This document shows, in pieces, positions 56,440 through 64,000 of a stretch of DNA of 64,000 nucleotides (positions within the stretch are counted from its first letter, which is position 1; every line of letters starts with the position of its first letter). The position numbers were made by a program, and so were the translations under genes. Origin of the DNA: Burkholderia cepacia ATCC 25416 (lineage in GTDB: Bacteria > Pseudomonadota > Gammaproteobacteria > Burkholderiales > Burkholderiaceae); assembly GCF_001411495.1 (NCBI RefSeq), contig NZ_CP012982.1, positions 2,294,001 to 2,358,000 of the forward strand, read 5' to 3'. The notes beneath the pieces were generated by a model. The model saw only the letters and a program-made list of their open reading frames with translations, searched no databases and had not been told where the DNA came from.

Positions 56440-57237
56440 ATGAGCGCTGGAATCGTAATTTATGGAACCGATTCGACTCAGGTCGAGTCCGCTCTGTCAA
56501 TGGCTGAAAGCCTGTTTCGTCAATTTGGTGGAGAAGCAACTAAGGCGGTTTTTCTGGAATTCGTTGTCCGGAACGGAGAGAGATTTGTTGATGATCATGA
56601 AACGTCTATCGCTGAATTAAGGAGCAGGATTGCAACTGGAGAGGTCGTTGAATTTCAGGTATATAGCGACGAGGAAAATGGTGGCGTCCCAGTTATTTCA
56701 TTTGGCCACAATGCTCCGGAATTTGAGGGGCTATCATTTGTCGATGTCCAGATAGGGAGGTCAATTGGCGAGGTCAGTAAAGAAATGGTGAAATTTATAA
56801 AGCATGCGGCCATTAATGTGAGATTTAAATACGCGATCGCTTACGATGCGGAAAATTCGTCGATTGCGTTCAAATATTCGACTGGTGTTAATCTGGTTGG
56901 AATTTTTCCTTTTGAAAATACATCTCTTTTCACCAGGGAGCTTCCTAATAGGTCGCCAGGGTCGGCGAGCTACGAAGGAGCAAAACTCAGGATGGTTTAT
57001 CCCCTGAATGTTCTCAATGAAGAACATCTGGAGATTCGCGTCAACGATCTTTCGTTGAAAGAATGGATCGGATCTGATTCTTCTCGAGGATCGTTGGAAA
57101 GCATTTCAAATGGCATGTGGATTTGGTCGGTCGATGCGACTGCTTTGCCCGAAGTCAACAACGCTTGCGGAGAGGCGGGAATATTGCTCGCCTGGCAAAA
57201 AGCGTCCACGAATAAGCCGGTGCGAAAGCTACCGTGA
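56440..57237 (+). CDS. Hypothetical protein, orphan immunity candidate
   Basis: Protein of 265 residues with moderate GC. It has no signal peptide or membrane segment. Composition is mixed with hydrophobic strands (KAVFLEFVVRNG, GLSFVDVQIGR, VNLVGIFPFE) and a tryptophan-rich end (GMWIWSVDATAL). I cannot assign a family; length and location among immunity genes recall Imm52-type proteins, but this is a guess. A good ribosome site (AGGAG near 56425) supports translation. Confidence 0.65.
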   Translation: MSAGIVIYGTDSTQVESALSMAESLFRQFGGEATKAVFLEFVVRNGERFVDDHETSIAELRSRIATGEVVEFQVYSDEENGGVPVISFGHNAPEFEGLSFVDVQIGRSIGEVSKEMVKFIKHAAINVRFKYAIAYDAENSSIAFKYSTGVNLVGIFPFENTSLFTRELPNRSPGSASYEGAKLRMVYPLNVLNEEHLEIRVNDLSLKEWIGSDSSRGSLESISNGMWIWSVDATALPEVNNACGEAGILLAWQKASTNKPVRKLP

Positions 57238-57297
57238 GCGCGTTTCCTGATTGGCGCGGATCGTAAGCGATTCGACTGATTCCGAATCACACACCCG

Positions 57298-57532
57298 AAG
57301 GATGCGGTGGACGACTACACGCGCGACAGCGGCCAACTGTTTACCGCAATAATTGCGCGCTGTTGCCGAAGAAGATTCCGTACCGCGCGGCGACTGGCAC
57401 ACCGAGTATGGAGCTTTCTTATCGCTACGGTACGGGTGGACGACTGGTATCTACCGAGGTCCAAGACATCGAGAGCAACTACACATGCACTCACATACGG
57501 GAGGCTGAGCCAGCCAGAATTGTGACGGTGTA
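57298..57532 (+). pseudogene. vgrG: vgrG fragment A
   Basis: Similar to vgrG around 43861-43970: DDYTRDSGQL, then LLPKKIPYRA and a diverged YRYGTGG. It has a frameshift and no start or end. It corresponds to a later part of VgrG than fragment B, although it lies before B, so the two come from separate copies. Confidence 0.78.
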
Positions 57533-57596
57533 GTGCTCGTGCCGTTGGCGCATGATCATGAGGATGGCGATCTAGCTTCTTTTTGGGGGTGCTCTG

Positions 57597-57881
57597 TTGA
57601 TTCGGCTCGAACAGTACTATGCTGGCGACGATGTCTGGAAAAATTTCTCCGATCTCTTTGCGAAATTCAAGGATTTTCCGGAAGTCCGAGATCTCGCTAA
57701 GGCTCTAAATGGGCACCTTGATCTTGCTTACACGATCTACTGGGTTGCCGGCCCGACGTCGGCCCAGAAGTGGATAAGTTCGAACGTCCCGGCACTCGAC
57801 AACATCAGCCCCATCGATTGCACTGACAACCCGGAGTTGATTAAGCGCCTGCGCGAATGTCTAATGCGGATGCCATCGTAA
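57597..57881 (+). CDS. DUF2384-like (MbcA/ParS/Xre) small protein
   Basis: Open frame of 94 residues with a TTG start after a GGGGG run; no ATG or GTG is available in frame. The C-terminal half (TSAQKWISSNVPALDNISPIDCTDNPELIKRL) follows the toxin-binding pattern of Xre/MbcA antitoxins (A..W....P.L....P.D). The N-terminus is short, so the gene may be 5' truncated. No RES-type toxin gene lies next to it. Confidence 0.55.
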   Translation: MIRLEQYYAGDDVWKNFSDLFAKFKDFPEVRDLAKALNGHLDLAYTIYWVAGPTSAQKWISSNVPALDNISPIDCTDNPELIKRLRECLMRMPS

Positions 57882-57997
57882 CGACCACGGCAACCGCTAT
57901 GCGCGTTCGCGTTAGGGGAAGCGCAGGCTCACCGCCGTACCGGTAGCGGCTATACGTGGCGCGTGGCCAAGGCCGAACCGTTTCAAATCGTCACGTT
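57882..57997 (+). pseudogene. vgrG: vgrG fragment B
   Basis: Matches vgrG around 43681-43795: DHGNRYARSR, an in-frame stop, then GEAQAHRRTGSGYTWRVAKAE. Flanks the DUF2384-like gene with fragment A. Confidence 0.75.
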
Positions 57998-58356
57998 CTG
58001 ATCAGTCGTGTCAGGGACGGATCGCGCTTGCGTTGATTTGCTCCCCATTGGCTTCGAAGCGCGCAGTAAACCGAGGACTGACCAAGTCGCGTGCCTATCC
58101 CAATGGCTAACGTGCAGCTCAATACGCGTCGGTGATGGTCTAATAGGCAATGTCCAACTGATGATGATTGCGTGCACGCCGTGCGTGTGAATGGCTGTGC
58201 CACACGCGCCGACTCCCTATCAAGGCACTGTATTCACCGAATACCAACAAAGGAGGAATCCGAACCATCAAAAGCAACGCAGTAAACGAGCGCGGGCCGC
58301 AAGTGCTACCAACACTCACGACCCGCTAACCACAGCCAACTGAACAGGAGTTGTCC
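57998..58356. other. Intergenic region before the SymE-like gene
   Basis: About 360 bases. A perfect AGGAGG at 58251-58256 precedes a 20-codon frame that begins with ATC (58267), a possible mutated start or leader peptide. The remainder has no supported feature. Confidence 0.4.
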
Positions 58357-58575
58357 ATGGCTAAGCCGAATCATAAAGCACGACCACCAAAGACGGAACG
58401 TTTCGTCACGATTCAGGAAATGTGGGGTACGCCGAAAACCGACCTCAAGCCGGAGAAGATCTTTCCGTACATGAAGATTGGTGGAATGTGGCTGATCGGC
58501 GATGCGTGTTTTGTCCCGGGCCGAAAGGCGCGAATCGATATTGAGCCCGGCAGGCTGATCATCACGCAGTTGTAA
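58357..58575 (+). CDS. SymE-like small protein
   Basis: Protein of 72 residues. The block MKIGGMWLIGDACFVPGRKARIDIEPGRLIITQL, read in parts, follows the SymE/SpoVT-AbrB pattern (L.G.WL..AGF..G..v.v.v..G.l.I). SymE in E. coli is a nucleoid-associated, RNA-degrading toxin controlled by antisense RNA. SymE-like genes commonly sit next to Rhs loci. The ACAGGAG site upstream supports ATG 58357. A perfect 10-bp GC stem (58600-58609 with 58614-58623) follows the gene but lacks a T-tract. Confidence 0.7.
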   Translation: MAKPNHKARPPKTERFVTIQEMWGTPKTDLKPEKIFPYMKIGGMWLIGDACFVPGRKARIDIEPGRLIITQL

Positions 58576-58661
58576 AAGGCAACGCCGCAAGATGCGGTCG
58601 CGCTGCGCGAACTCGCGCAGCGCGCCGGGCAGGGCAACCTAAGCCACCCGCGACGAGCGGA

Positions 58662-59285
58662 TCACCAAGCGATATTGCAAGAAGACCGCGACGTCCCCGC
58701 ACCGCCGGTAGCCGTGCAATGCGTCCCCGCTCCATTGTCATAGAACGTCCGCGTCTCCGGCTGCGGCACGGATGGATCGAACGGATTCGGCGCACCATGC
58801 GGCCCGCGCGGCGCGTCGTACGGCCGCTGCGCCGCATACGATCCGCCACTACCCGCCGGCCGTGAGCCATTCGCCCGCAGGTATTCATTCCAGTTCTGCT
58901 CACGCTGCTCGTATCCAGGCACCGCGCGGCCAAAACTGTCGCTCCCACCCGCCCCGAGTGCGACCCGATTCGCGGGCAACACCAACTCGGGTTCATGTTC
59001 CGACGAAGGCGGCGCTGCCACAAGCGCATCGCCCGTTACACGCAACGGCCGCGTATCCGGCGTATCGAACGGACTACGTTCCACTGGCGCGGCGTACTGC
59101 GAGCGGCGGCGGTTCATGCGTGCCGTATGTCCATCATCGCGAATGGCGGCGCGCCGTTCGGAACGAAAGACATTGGCACCGGCCGACCGATCGGTCAGCG
59201 TATCGCGGCCGGACGCATGGGCGGTGGAAACGGAGAGCGCGCACGCGATCGCGGCGGCGGAGGAAAGGCGAAACGGATGATTCAT
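58662..59285 (-). CDS. Small secreted protein of unknown function
   Basis: Protein of 207 residues with a signal peptide ending near TAHA-SGR. The mature part is rich in Pro, Gly, Arg and Tyr, with low-complexity stretches and two cysteines near the C-terminus (THCTATGG and SSCNIAW). No family recognised. Start taken at MNHPFRL, directly before the signal peptide; a longer start at 59297 adds four residues. Confidence 0.6.
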   Translation of the reverse strand: MNHPFRLSSAAAIACALSVSTAHASGRDTLTDRSAGANVFRSERRAAIRDDGHTARMNRRRSQYAAPVERSPFDTPDTRPLRVTGDALVAAPPSSEHEPELVLPANRVALGAGGSDSFGRAVPGYEQREQNWNEYLRANGSRPAGSGGSYAAQRPYDAPRGPHGAPNPFDPSVPQPETRTFYDNGAGTHCTATGGAGTSRSSCNIAW

Positions 59286-59779
59286 GAGCGATCCCAATCA
59301 GGTGATGTGCAATGAAAAAAACGGCAGATCACTGGCTGGCGGCTGGGCGACGGGCGGGCGTTGAAGTGGCCCTGAAGCGACTGCGAGGCGCGGTGGACGC
59401 GTCTCGCAGGAAGGCTGGCTGGATTGCAGAGGCGAATTCGTATTATTTCACACCATTAACAATTACCTTTCCAATTAACGAAAACCGTCGGCAAACAGAA
59501 GGCTTGAGCGCCTCCACCCAACGCACTGCAATGGTGCTCGCCAAACCAATCATCAGTCGATTGAAGAGCGACGATGCGACCCTTTACGGCCCCACCACAC
59601 CCCACGAAAAATCGCCTATCACCCGATCCCAATCCCGACAAGGCACAGCGCCGAAAATCCTCCGCCAATAGCAACCAGATTGCACTCCCAGCCCCCGCCC
59701 CAGCGCCCCGAGGTTGCGCCGTCATTGCTACCGACTGTCACAACCGCTCTACGTGTTTTCCCTCGGTAGACCGGCATTT
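59286..59779. other. Intergenic region
   Basis: About 490 bases. Open frames on both strands (such as 59312-59671) are Arg/Thr/Ser-rich and have no family features, so I see no gene here. Confidence 0.45.
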
Positions 59780-59810
59780 TTGACAGACGATTTAAAAACG
59801 CCCATATAAT
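59780..59810 (+). promoter_or_regulatory. Near-consensus sigma-70 promoter of the liv operon
   Basis: TTGACA (59780-59785) and TATAAT (59805-59810) are both exact consensus hexamers with a 19-nt spacer, in a locally AT-rich stretch. Transcription should start near 59817, about 280 nt before livJ. Confidence 0.75.
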
Positions 59811-59816
59811 TTCGAC

Positions 59817-60095
59817 TGCCTTGCCAACGGCTGTCGGACCATCCCTCCGATCAAGCGGTTTGGCAAGCGGGGCAGGCGAAACGCTTGCGCAATGCAAGAC
59901 GCATCACGATGTCTTTCCGAACCAGACGTCCCCTTCGGGGACTGCAAGAGCCGGGCCCCGCTACGCAACATTCCGCTGGAGTTCCGTCTTCTATGTGTCT
60001 CGGGCGTGTCCCATGTCCTCGCCCCGGGTGCTGTTCGATTGCGCAAGTCATGCCGCCTTTGCCCGTATGACTAAACAACATCGAGGAGCTCCCAG
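59817..60095 (+). ncRNA. Long structured 5' leader of the liv operon
   Basis: About 280 nt from the predicted start site to livJ. The first part folds: TTGCCAA pairs with TTGGCAA, flanked by CTGCC with GGCAG, enclosing a TCGGA/TCCGA hairpin. A UUCG-capped stem GTCCCC-TTCG-GGGAC is at 59928-59942. No long open frame occupies the leader. It could be a riboswitch, an attenuator, or a separate small RNA; I cannot match a known class. Confidence 0.5.
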
Positions 60096-61214
60096 ATGAC
60101 GCTGTCCCGTCTTACGTCCATTTCCGTCGCCGCCGTGCTGTTCGCCGCCGGCGCGGCCACCGCGCAAGCGGAAACCGTGAAGATCGCCATCGCTGGTCCG
60201 ATGAGCGGCTCGGTCGCCCAATACGGCGACATGGTGAAGGCCGGCGCGCTGACCGCGATCGAGCAGGTCAACGCAGCAGGCGGTGCGGGCGGCAACAAGT
60301 TCGAAGTCGTGATGATGGACGACGCATGCGAACCGAAGCAGGCCGTCGCCGTCGCCAACAAGATCGTCAGCCAGAAGATCAAGTACGTGATCGGCCACGT
60401 GTGCTCGGGGTCGACGATCCCGGCCTCCGACATCTACGAGAACGAAGGCATCGTGATGGTCACGCCGTCGGCCACCGCACCGCAGCTGACGGAAGGCAAG
60501 AAGCGTCACTTCATCTTCCGCACGATCGGCCGTGACGACCAGCAAGGCCCGGCCGCCGCGCACTTCATCATCAACAACGTGAAGCCGAAGAAGGTCGCGG
60601 TGCTGCACGACAAGCAGTCGTACGGCCAGGGCATCGCGTCGTCGGTGAAGAAGGACCTCGAAGCCGCGAAGATCCCGGTCGTGCTGTTCGAAGGCATCAA
60701 CGCCGGCGATTCGGACTACTCGGCGATCATCACGAAGCTGAAGTCGCAAGGCGTCGATTTCGTCTACTTCGGCGGCTACCACCCGGAAATGGGCCTGCTG
60801 CTGCGCCAGGCGCGCGAGCAGGGCGTGAAGGCCACGTTCATGGGGCCTGAAGGCGTGGGCAACAAGGACGTGACGGCAATCGCCGGCCCGGCCTCGGAAG
60901 GCATGCTCGTCACGCTGCCGGCCGACTTCTCGGCCGATCCGGCCAACGCGGCGCTCGTGAAGGCGTTCGCGGACAAGAAGCGCGATCCGAACGGCCCGTT
61001 CCAGATGCCGTCGTACGCCGCGGTGAAGATCATCGCCGACGCGATCGCGGGCGCGAAGACGACCGACCCGACCAAGGTCGCCGCGTACATGCACAAGACG
61101 ACGTTCGACACGCCGATCGGCAAGGTCGCGTATGACGCGCAGGGCGACCTGAAGGCGTTCAAGTTCGTCGTGTACACGTGGCACAAGGACGCGACGAAGA
61201 CCGCCGCCAAGTAA
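60096..61214 (+). CDS. livJ: Branched-chain amino acid ABC transporter binding protein
   Basis: Periplasmic LivJ/LivK-type protein of 372 residues with a signal peptide ending near ATAQA-ETV. Type I binding-fold landmarks: IAIAGPMSGSVAQYG, the VVMMDDACEPKQA strand-turn, GHVCSGSTIPAS, and FVYFGGYHPEMG, the last two being ligand contacts in this family. The ATG follows GGAGCTCCCAG. Expected ligands are leucine, isoleucine, valine, and possibly alanine or threonine. Followed by the permeases and ATPase in standard order. Confidence 0.95.
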   Translation: MTLSRLTSISVAAVLFAAGAATAQAETVKIAIAGPMSGSVAQYGDMVKAGALTAIEQVNAAGGAGGNKFEVVMMDDACEPKQAVAVANKIVSQKIKYVIGHVCSGSTIPASDIYENEGIVMVTPSATAPQLTEGKKRHFIFRTIGRDDQQGPAAAHFIINNVKPKKVAVLHDKQSYGQGIASSVKKDLEAAKIPVVLFEGINAGDSDYSAIITKLKSQGVDFVYFGGYHPEMGLLLRQAREQGVKATFMGPEGVGNKDVTAIAGPASEGMLVTLPADFSADPANAALVKAFADKKRDPNGPFQMPSYAAVKIIADAIAGAKTTDPTKVAAYMHKTTFDTPIGKVAYDAQGDLKAFKFVVYTWHKDATKTAAK

Positions 61215-61398
61215 TACGGAGTACCCGCCCACGCATCCGCCCTGTCCGAAACCCGGACGGGGCGGGTGTGCATTCGCGCCGCGCGTGTCCCCAGTGCGCG
61301 GCCGGCAGGCGGCCCGAGACGACACCGTGCGTTGCGCGCGGCCGAATGCCGTGATCCGGCGCGGTACGCGACACAGCGCCAACGGGAGCTTCCCGCAC

Positions 61399-62325
<927 letters not shown>

Positions 62326-62336
62326 GGGAGACGCAG

Positions 62337-63608
62337 ATGAGTACAGTCATTTCCGTTCGCCGCCCGGCCGCCGACGCTTCGATCGGCCAGGCGCTGAAAA
62401 ATGCCGTGGCCGCCGCGTTCCTGACGGCGATCCTCACGATTCCGGTGCTCGGGCTGCAACTGAAGCTCGACGGCTATCAGGTGGTGCTTACGCCGCACTG
62501 GCGGCCGGTGTGGATCGCGGTCGCGGCCGTGTTCCTGTTCCAGCTGTTCAAGCCGTGGCTCGTGCGCGCGAAATCGGCGGTGAAGCTGCCGGCGATGCCC
62601 GCGATGGGCGCGCGGCAGCAGCGCGCGGTCGTATGGGTGCTGCTCGCGGTCGGGCTCGTGTGGCCGTTCTTCGGCTCGCGCGGCGCGGTGGACGTCGCGA
62701 CGCTCGCGCTGATCTACGTGATCCTCGGCCTCGGGCTGAACATCGTGGTCGGTTTCGCGGGGCTGCTGGATCTCGGCTACGTCGGGTTCTACGCGGTCGG
62801 CGGCTACACGTACGCGATGCTGAACCAGTACTTCGGGCTGTCGTTCTGGGAGTGCCTGCCGCTCGCCGCGATCGCGGCCGCGACGTTCGGCTTCCTGCTC
62901 GGCTTCCCGGTGCTGCGGCTGCGCGGCGACTATCTCGCGATCGTCACGCTCGGCTTCGGCGAAATCATCCGCCTGCTCGCGAACAACCTGACGAGCCTCA
63001 CGGGCGGCCCGGACGGCATCTCGGGCATCCCGAAGCCGACCGTGTTCGGCTACGAGATGGCGCGTAGCGCGAGCGTCGAGGGTGCGAAGACGTTCCACGA
63101 ACTGATCGGGCTGGAATACAGCGGCGACCACGTGGTGATCTTCCTGTACCTGCTCGCGCTCGTGCTGGTCGGCTTCACGCTGTTCGTCACGAGTCGCCTG
63201 ATCCGCATGCCGATGGGCCGTGCGTGGGAAGCGCTGCGCGACGACGAGATCGCGTGCCGTTCGCTGGGCCTGAACCCGACGCGCATCAAGCTGTCGGCGT
63301 TCACGCTCGGCGCGGCGTTCGCGGGCATCGGCGGCGCGTTCTTCGCGGCGCGCCAGGGCCTCGTGAATCCTGAATCGTTCACCTTCATCGAATCGGCGCT
63401 GATCCTCGCGATCGTCGTGCTCGGCGGGATGGGCTCGCAGCTCGGCGTGATTCTCGCGGCGATTCTGCTGACCGTGCTGCCGGAAGTCGCGCGCGGCTTC
63501 GCCGAGTACCGGATGCTGATCTTCGGTCTGGTGATGGTGTTGATGATGATGTGGCGTCCGCAGGGCCTGCTGCCCGCGAGCCGTCCCCACGTGGAGCTGC
63601 CGCAATGA
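62337..63608 (+). CDS. livM: Branched-chain amino acid ABC permease LivM
   Basis: Permease of 423 residues with about ten hydrophobic helices, including an N-terminal extension of two helices typical of LivM over Liv[27 protein letters not shown] and the [16 protein letters not shown] coupling loop are present. ATG 62337 has GGGAGACG upstream. The stop overlaps the next gene (ATGA). Confidence 0.95.
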   Translation: MSTVISVRRPAADASIGQALKNAVAAAFLTAILTIPVLGLQLKLDGYQVVLTPHWRPVWIAVAAVFLFQLFKPWLVRAKSAVKLPAMPAMGARQQRAVVWVLLAVGLVWPFFGSRGAVDVATLALIYVILGLGLNIVVGFAGLLDLGYVGFYAVGGYTYAMLNQYFGLSFWECLPLAAIAAATFGFLLGFPVLRLRGDYLAIVTLGFGEIIRLLANNLTSLTGGPDGISGIPKPTVFGYEMARSASVEGAKTFHELIGLEYSGDHVVIFLYLLALVLVGFTLFVTSRLIRMPMGRAWEALRDDEIACRSLGLNPTRIKLSAFTLGAAFAGIGGAFFAARQGLVNPESFTFIESALILAIVVLGGMGSQLGVILAAILLTVLPEVARGFAEYRMLIFGLVMVLMMMWRPQGLLPASRPHVELPQ

Positions 63609-64000
63609 GCGCACATGCAGAACTGTTGAAGGTCGCCGGGCTGCAGATGCGCTTCGGCGGGTTGCTCGCGGTGGACGGGATCGATTTCGACGTGCGCCGC
63701 GATGAAGTGTTCGCGATCATCGGGCCGAACGGCGCGGGCAAGACCACGGTGTTCAACTGCGTCGGCGGCTTCTACAAGCCGACCGGCGGCGATGTCGTGC
63801 TCGACGGCCATGCAATCGCGGGGCTGCCGAGCCACAAGATCGCGTTGAAGGGCCTCGTGCGGACGTTCCAGAACATCCGCCTGTTCAAGTCGCTGACCGT
63901 CGTCGAGAACCTGCTCGTCGCGCAGCACCGCAAGGTGAAGGCGGGGTTGCTGCCGGGCCTGTTCTCGACGCCCGCGTATCGCCGTGCCGAGAAGGAAGCG
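63605..64000 (+). CDS. livG: Branched-chain amino acid ABC ATPase LivG, 5' part
   Basis: ATP-binding subunit; 132 codons are visible before the window ends. Walker A is GPNGAGKTT and the Q-loop follows in [10 protein letters not shown]. Its start overlaps the livM stop. The partner ATPase livF is expected beyond the right edge. Confidence 0.95.
   Translation, partial: MSAHAELLKVAGLQMRFGGLLAVDGIDFDVRRDEVFAIIGPNGAGKTTVFNCVGGFYKPTGGDVVLDGHAIAGLPSHKIALKGLVRTFQNIRLFKSLTVVENLLVAQHRKVKAGLLPGLFSTPAYRRAEKEA

Noticed and set aside
57307..57525. Small plus-strand frame as a gene
   Set aside because: It lies in a decayed vgrG fragment and in the wrong frame for its similarity.
42590..58600. CRISPR array or insertion sequence explaining the repeats
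   Set aside because: The repeats are Rhs, PAAR and VgrG coding segments; no short regular repeats, transposase motifs or target-site duplications were seen.
59312..59671. 119-codon frame starting MKKTADHW
   Set aside because: No family features, low-complexity tail, no ribosome site; probably chance.

Overview
The window is GC-rich, densely packed proteobacterial DNA. Gene content points to Burkholderia, most likely the B. cepacia complex: DUF4148 and DUF3331 proteins, a P. aeruginosa-type long isocitrate lyase, a prePAAR/Eag Rhs type VI secretion effector locus, and catabolic cassettes typical of an accessory replicon. The assignment is inferred from gene families, not from a database search. 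I saw no rRNA, convincing tRNA, CRISPR array, intact insertion sequence or replication origin.

Layout. 1-7.8 kb: 3' part of a divergent cysteinyl-tRNA synthetase, an MFS exporter, a YbjQ protein, two secreted zinc peptidases (M28 and FTP/M36-like) and a GlxA/GbdR-type regulator. 7.8-14.5 kb: an AraC regulator divergent from a mauBEDA-type tryptophan tryptophylquinone amine dehydrogenase operon that continues into two monohaem cytochromes c and an aldehyde dehydrogenase (amine to aldehyde to acid, electrons to cytochrome c). 14.8-17.9 kb: YdcZ-type membrane protein, LysR regulator and isocitrate lyase with a palindromic operator candidate. 18.5-24.3 kb: a carnitine/gamma-butyrobetaine catabolic operon (binding protein, CdhC, CdhA, CdhB, esterase-like hydrolase, gamma-butyrobetaine hydroxylase) ending in glycine betaine. 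24.5-26.4 kb: small Burkholderia-type proteins and an SDR. 27.1-36.3 kb: a non-phosphorylative L-fucose pathway with its own sugar ABC transporter and GntR regulator. 36.3-42.2 kb: FAD oxidoreductase, HEAT-repeat protein and a YfiR-YfiN-YfiB-like c-di-GMP module.

42.6-58.6 kb is a type VI secretion effector island: VgrG, Eag-type chaperone, prePAAR/PAAR-Rhs effector with a PD-(D/E)XK-like nuclease tip, and its immunity candidate. It is followed by a lower-GC graveyard of displaced tips: a 1.96-kb repeat of the Rhs core carrying a WHH-type HNH nuclease with two paralogous immunity genes, an HNH toxin remnant overlapping a SUKH immunity gene, a decayed PAAR/Rhs copy with an Imm22-like gene, an unknown protein, two vgrG scars around a DUF2384-like ORF, and a SymE-like gene. 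The core repeat is colinear and in register, so recombination could swap the active toxin for the stored one. This is the most interesting part of the window.

58.7-64 kb: a small secreted protein, then a branched-chain amino acid ABC transporter operon (binding protein, two permeases, start of the ATPase) preceded by a near-consensus promoter and a roughly 280-nt structured leader.
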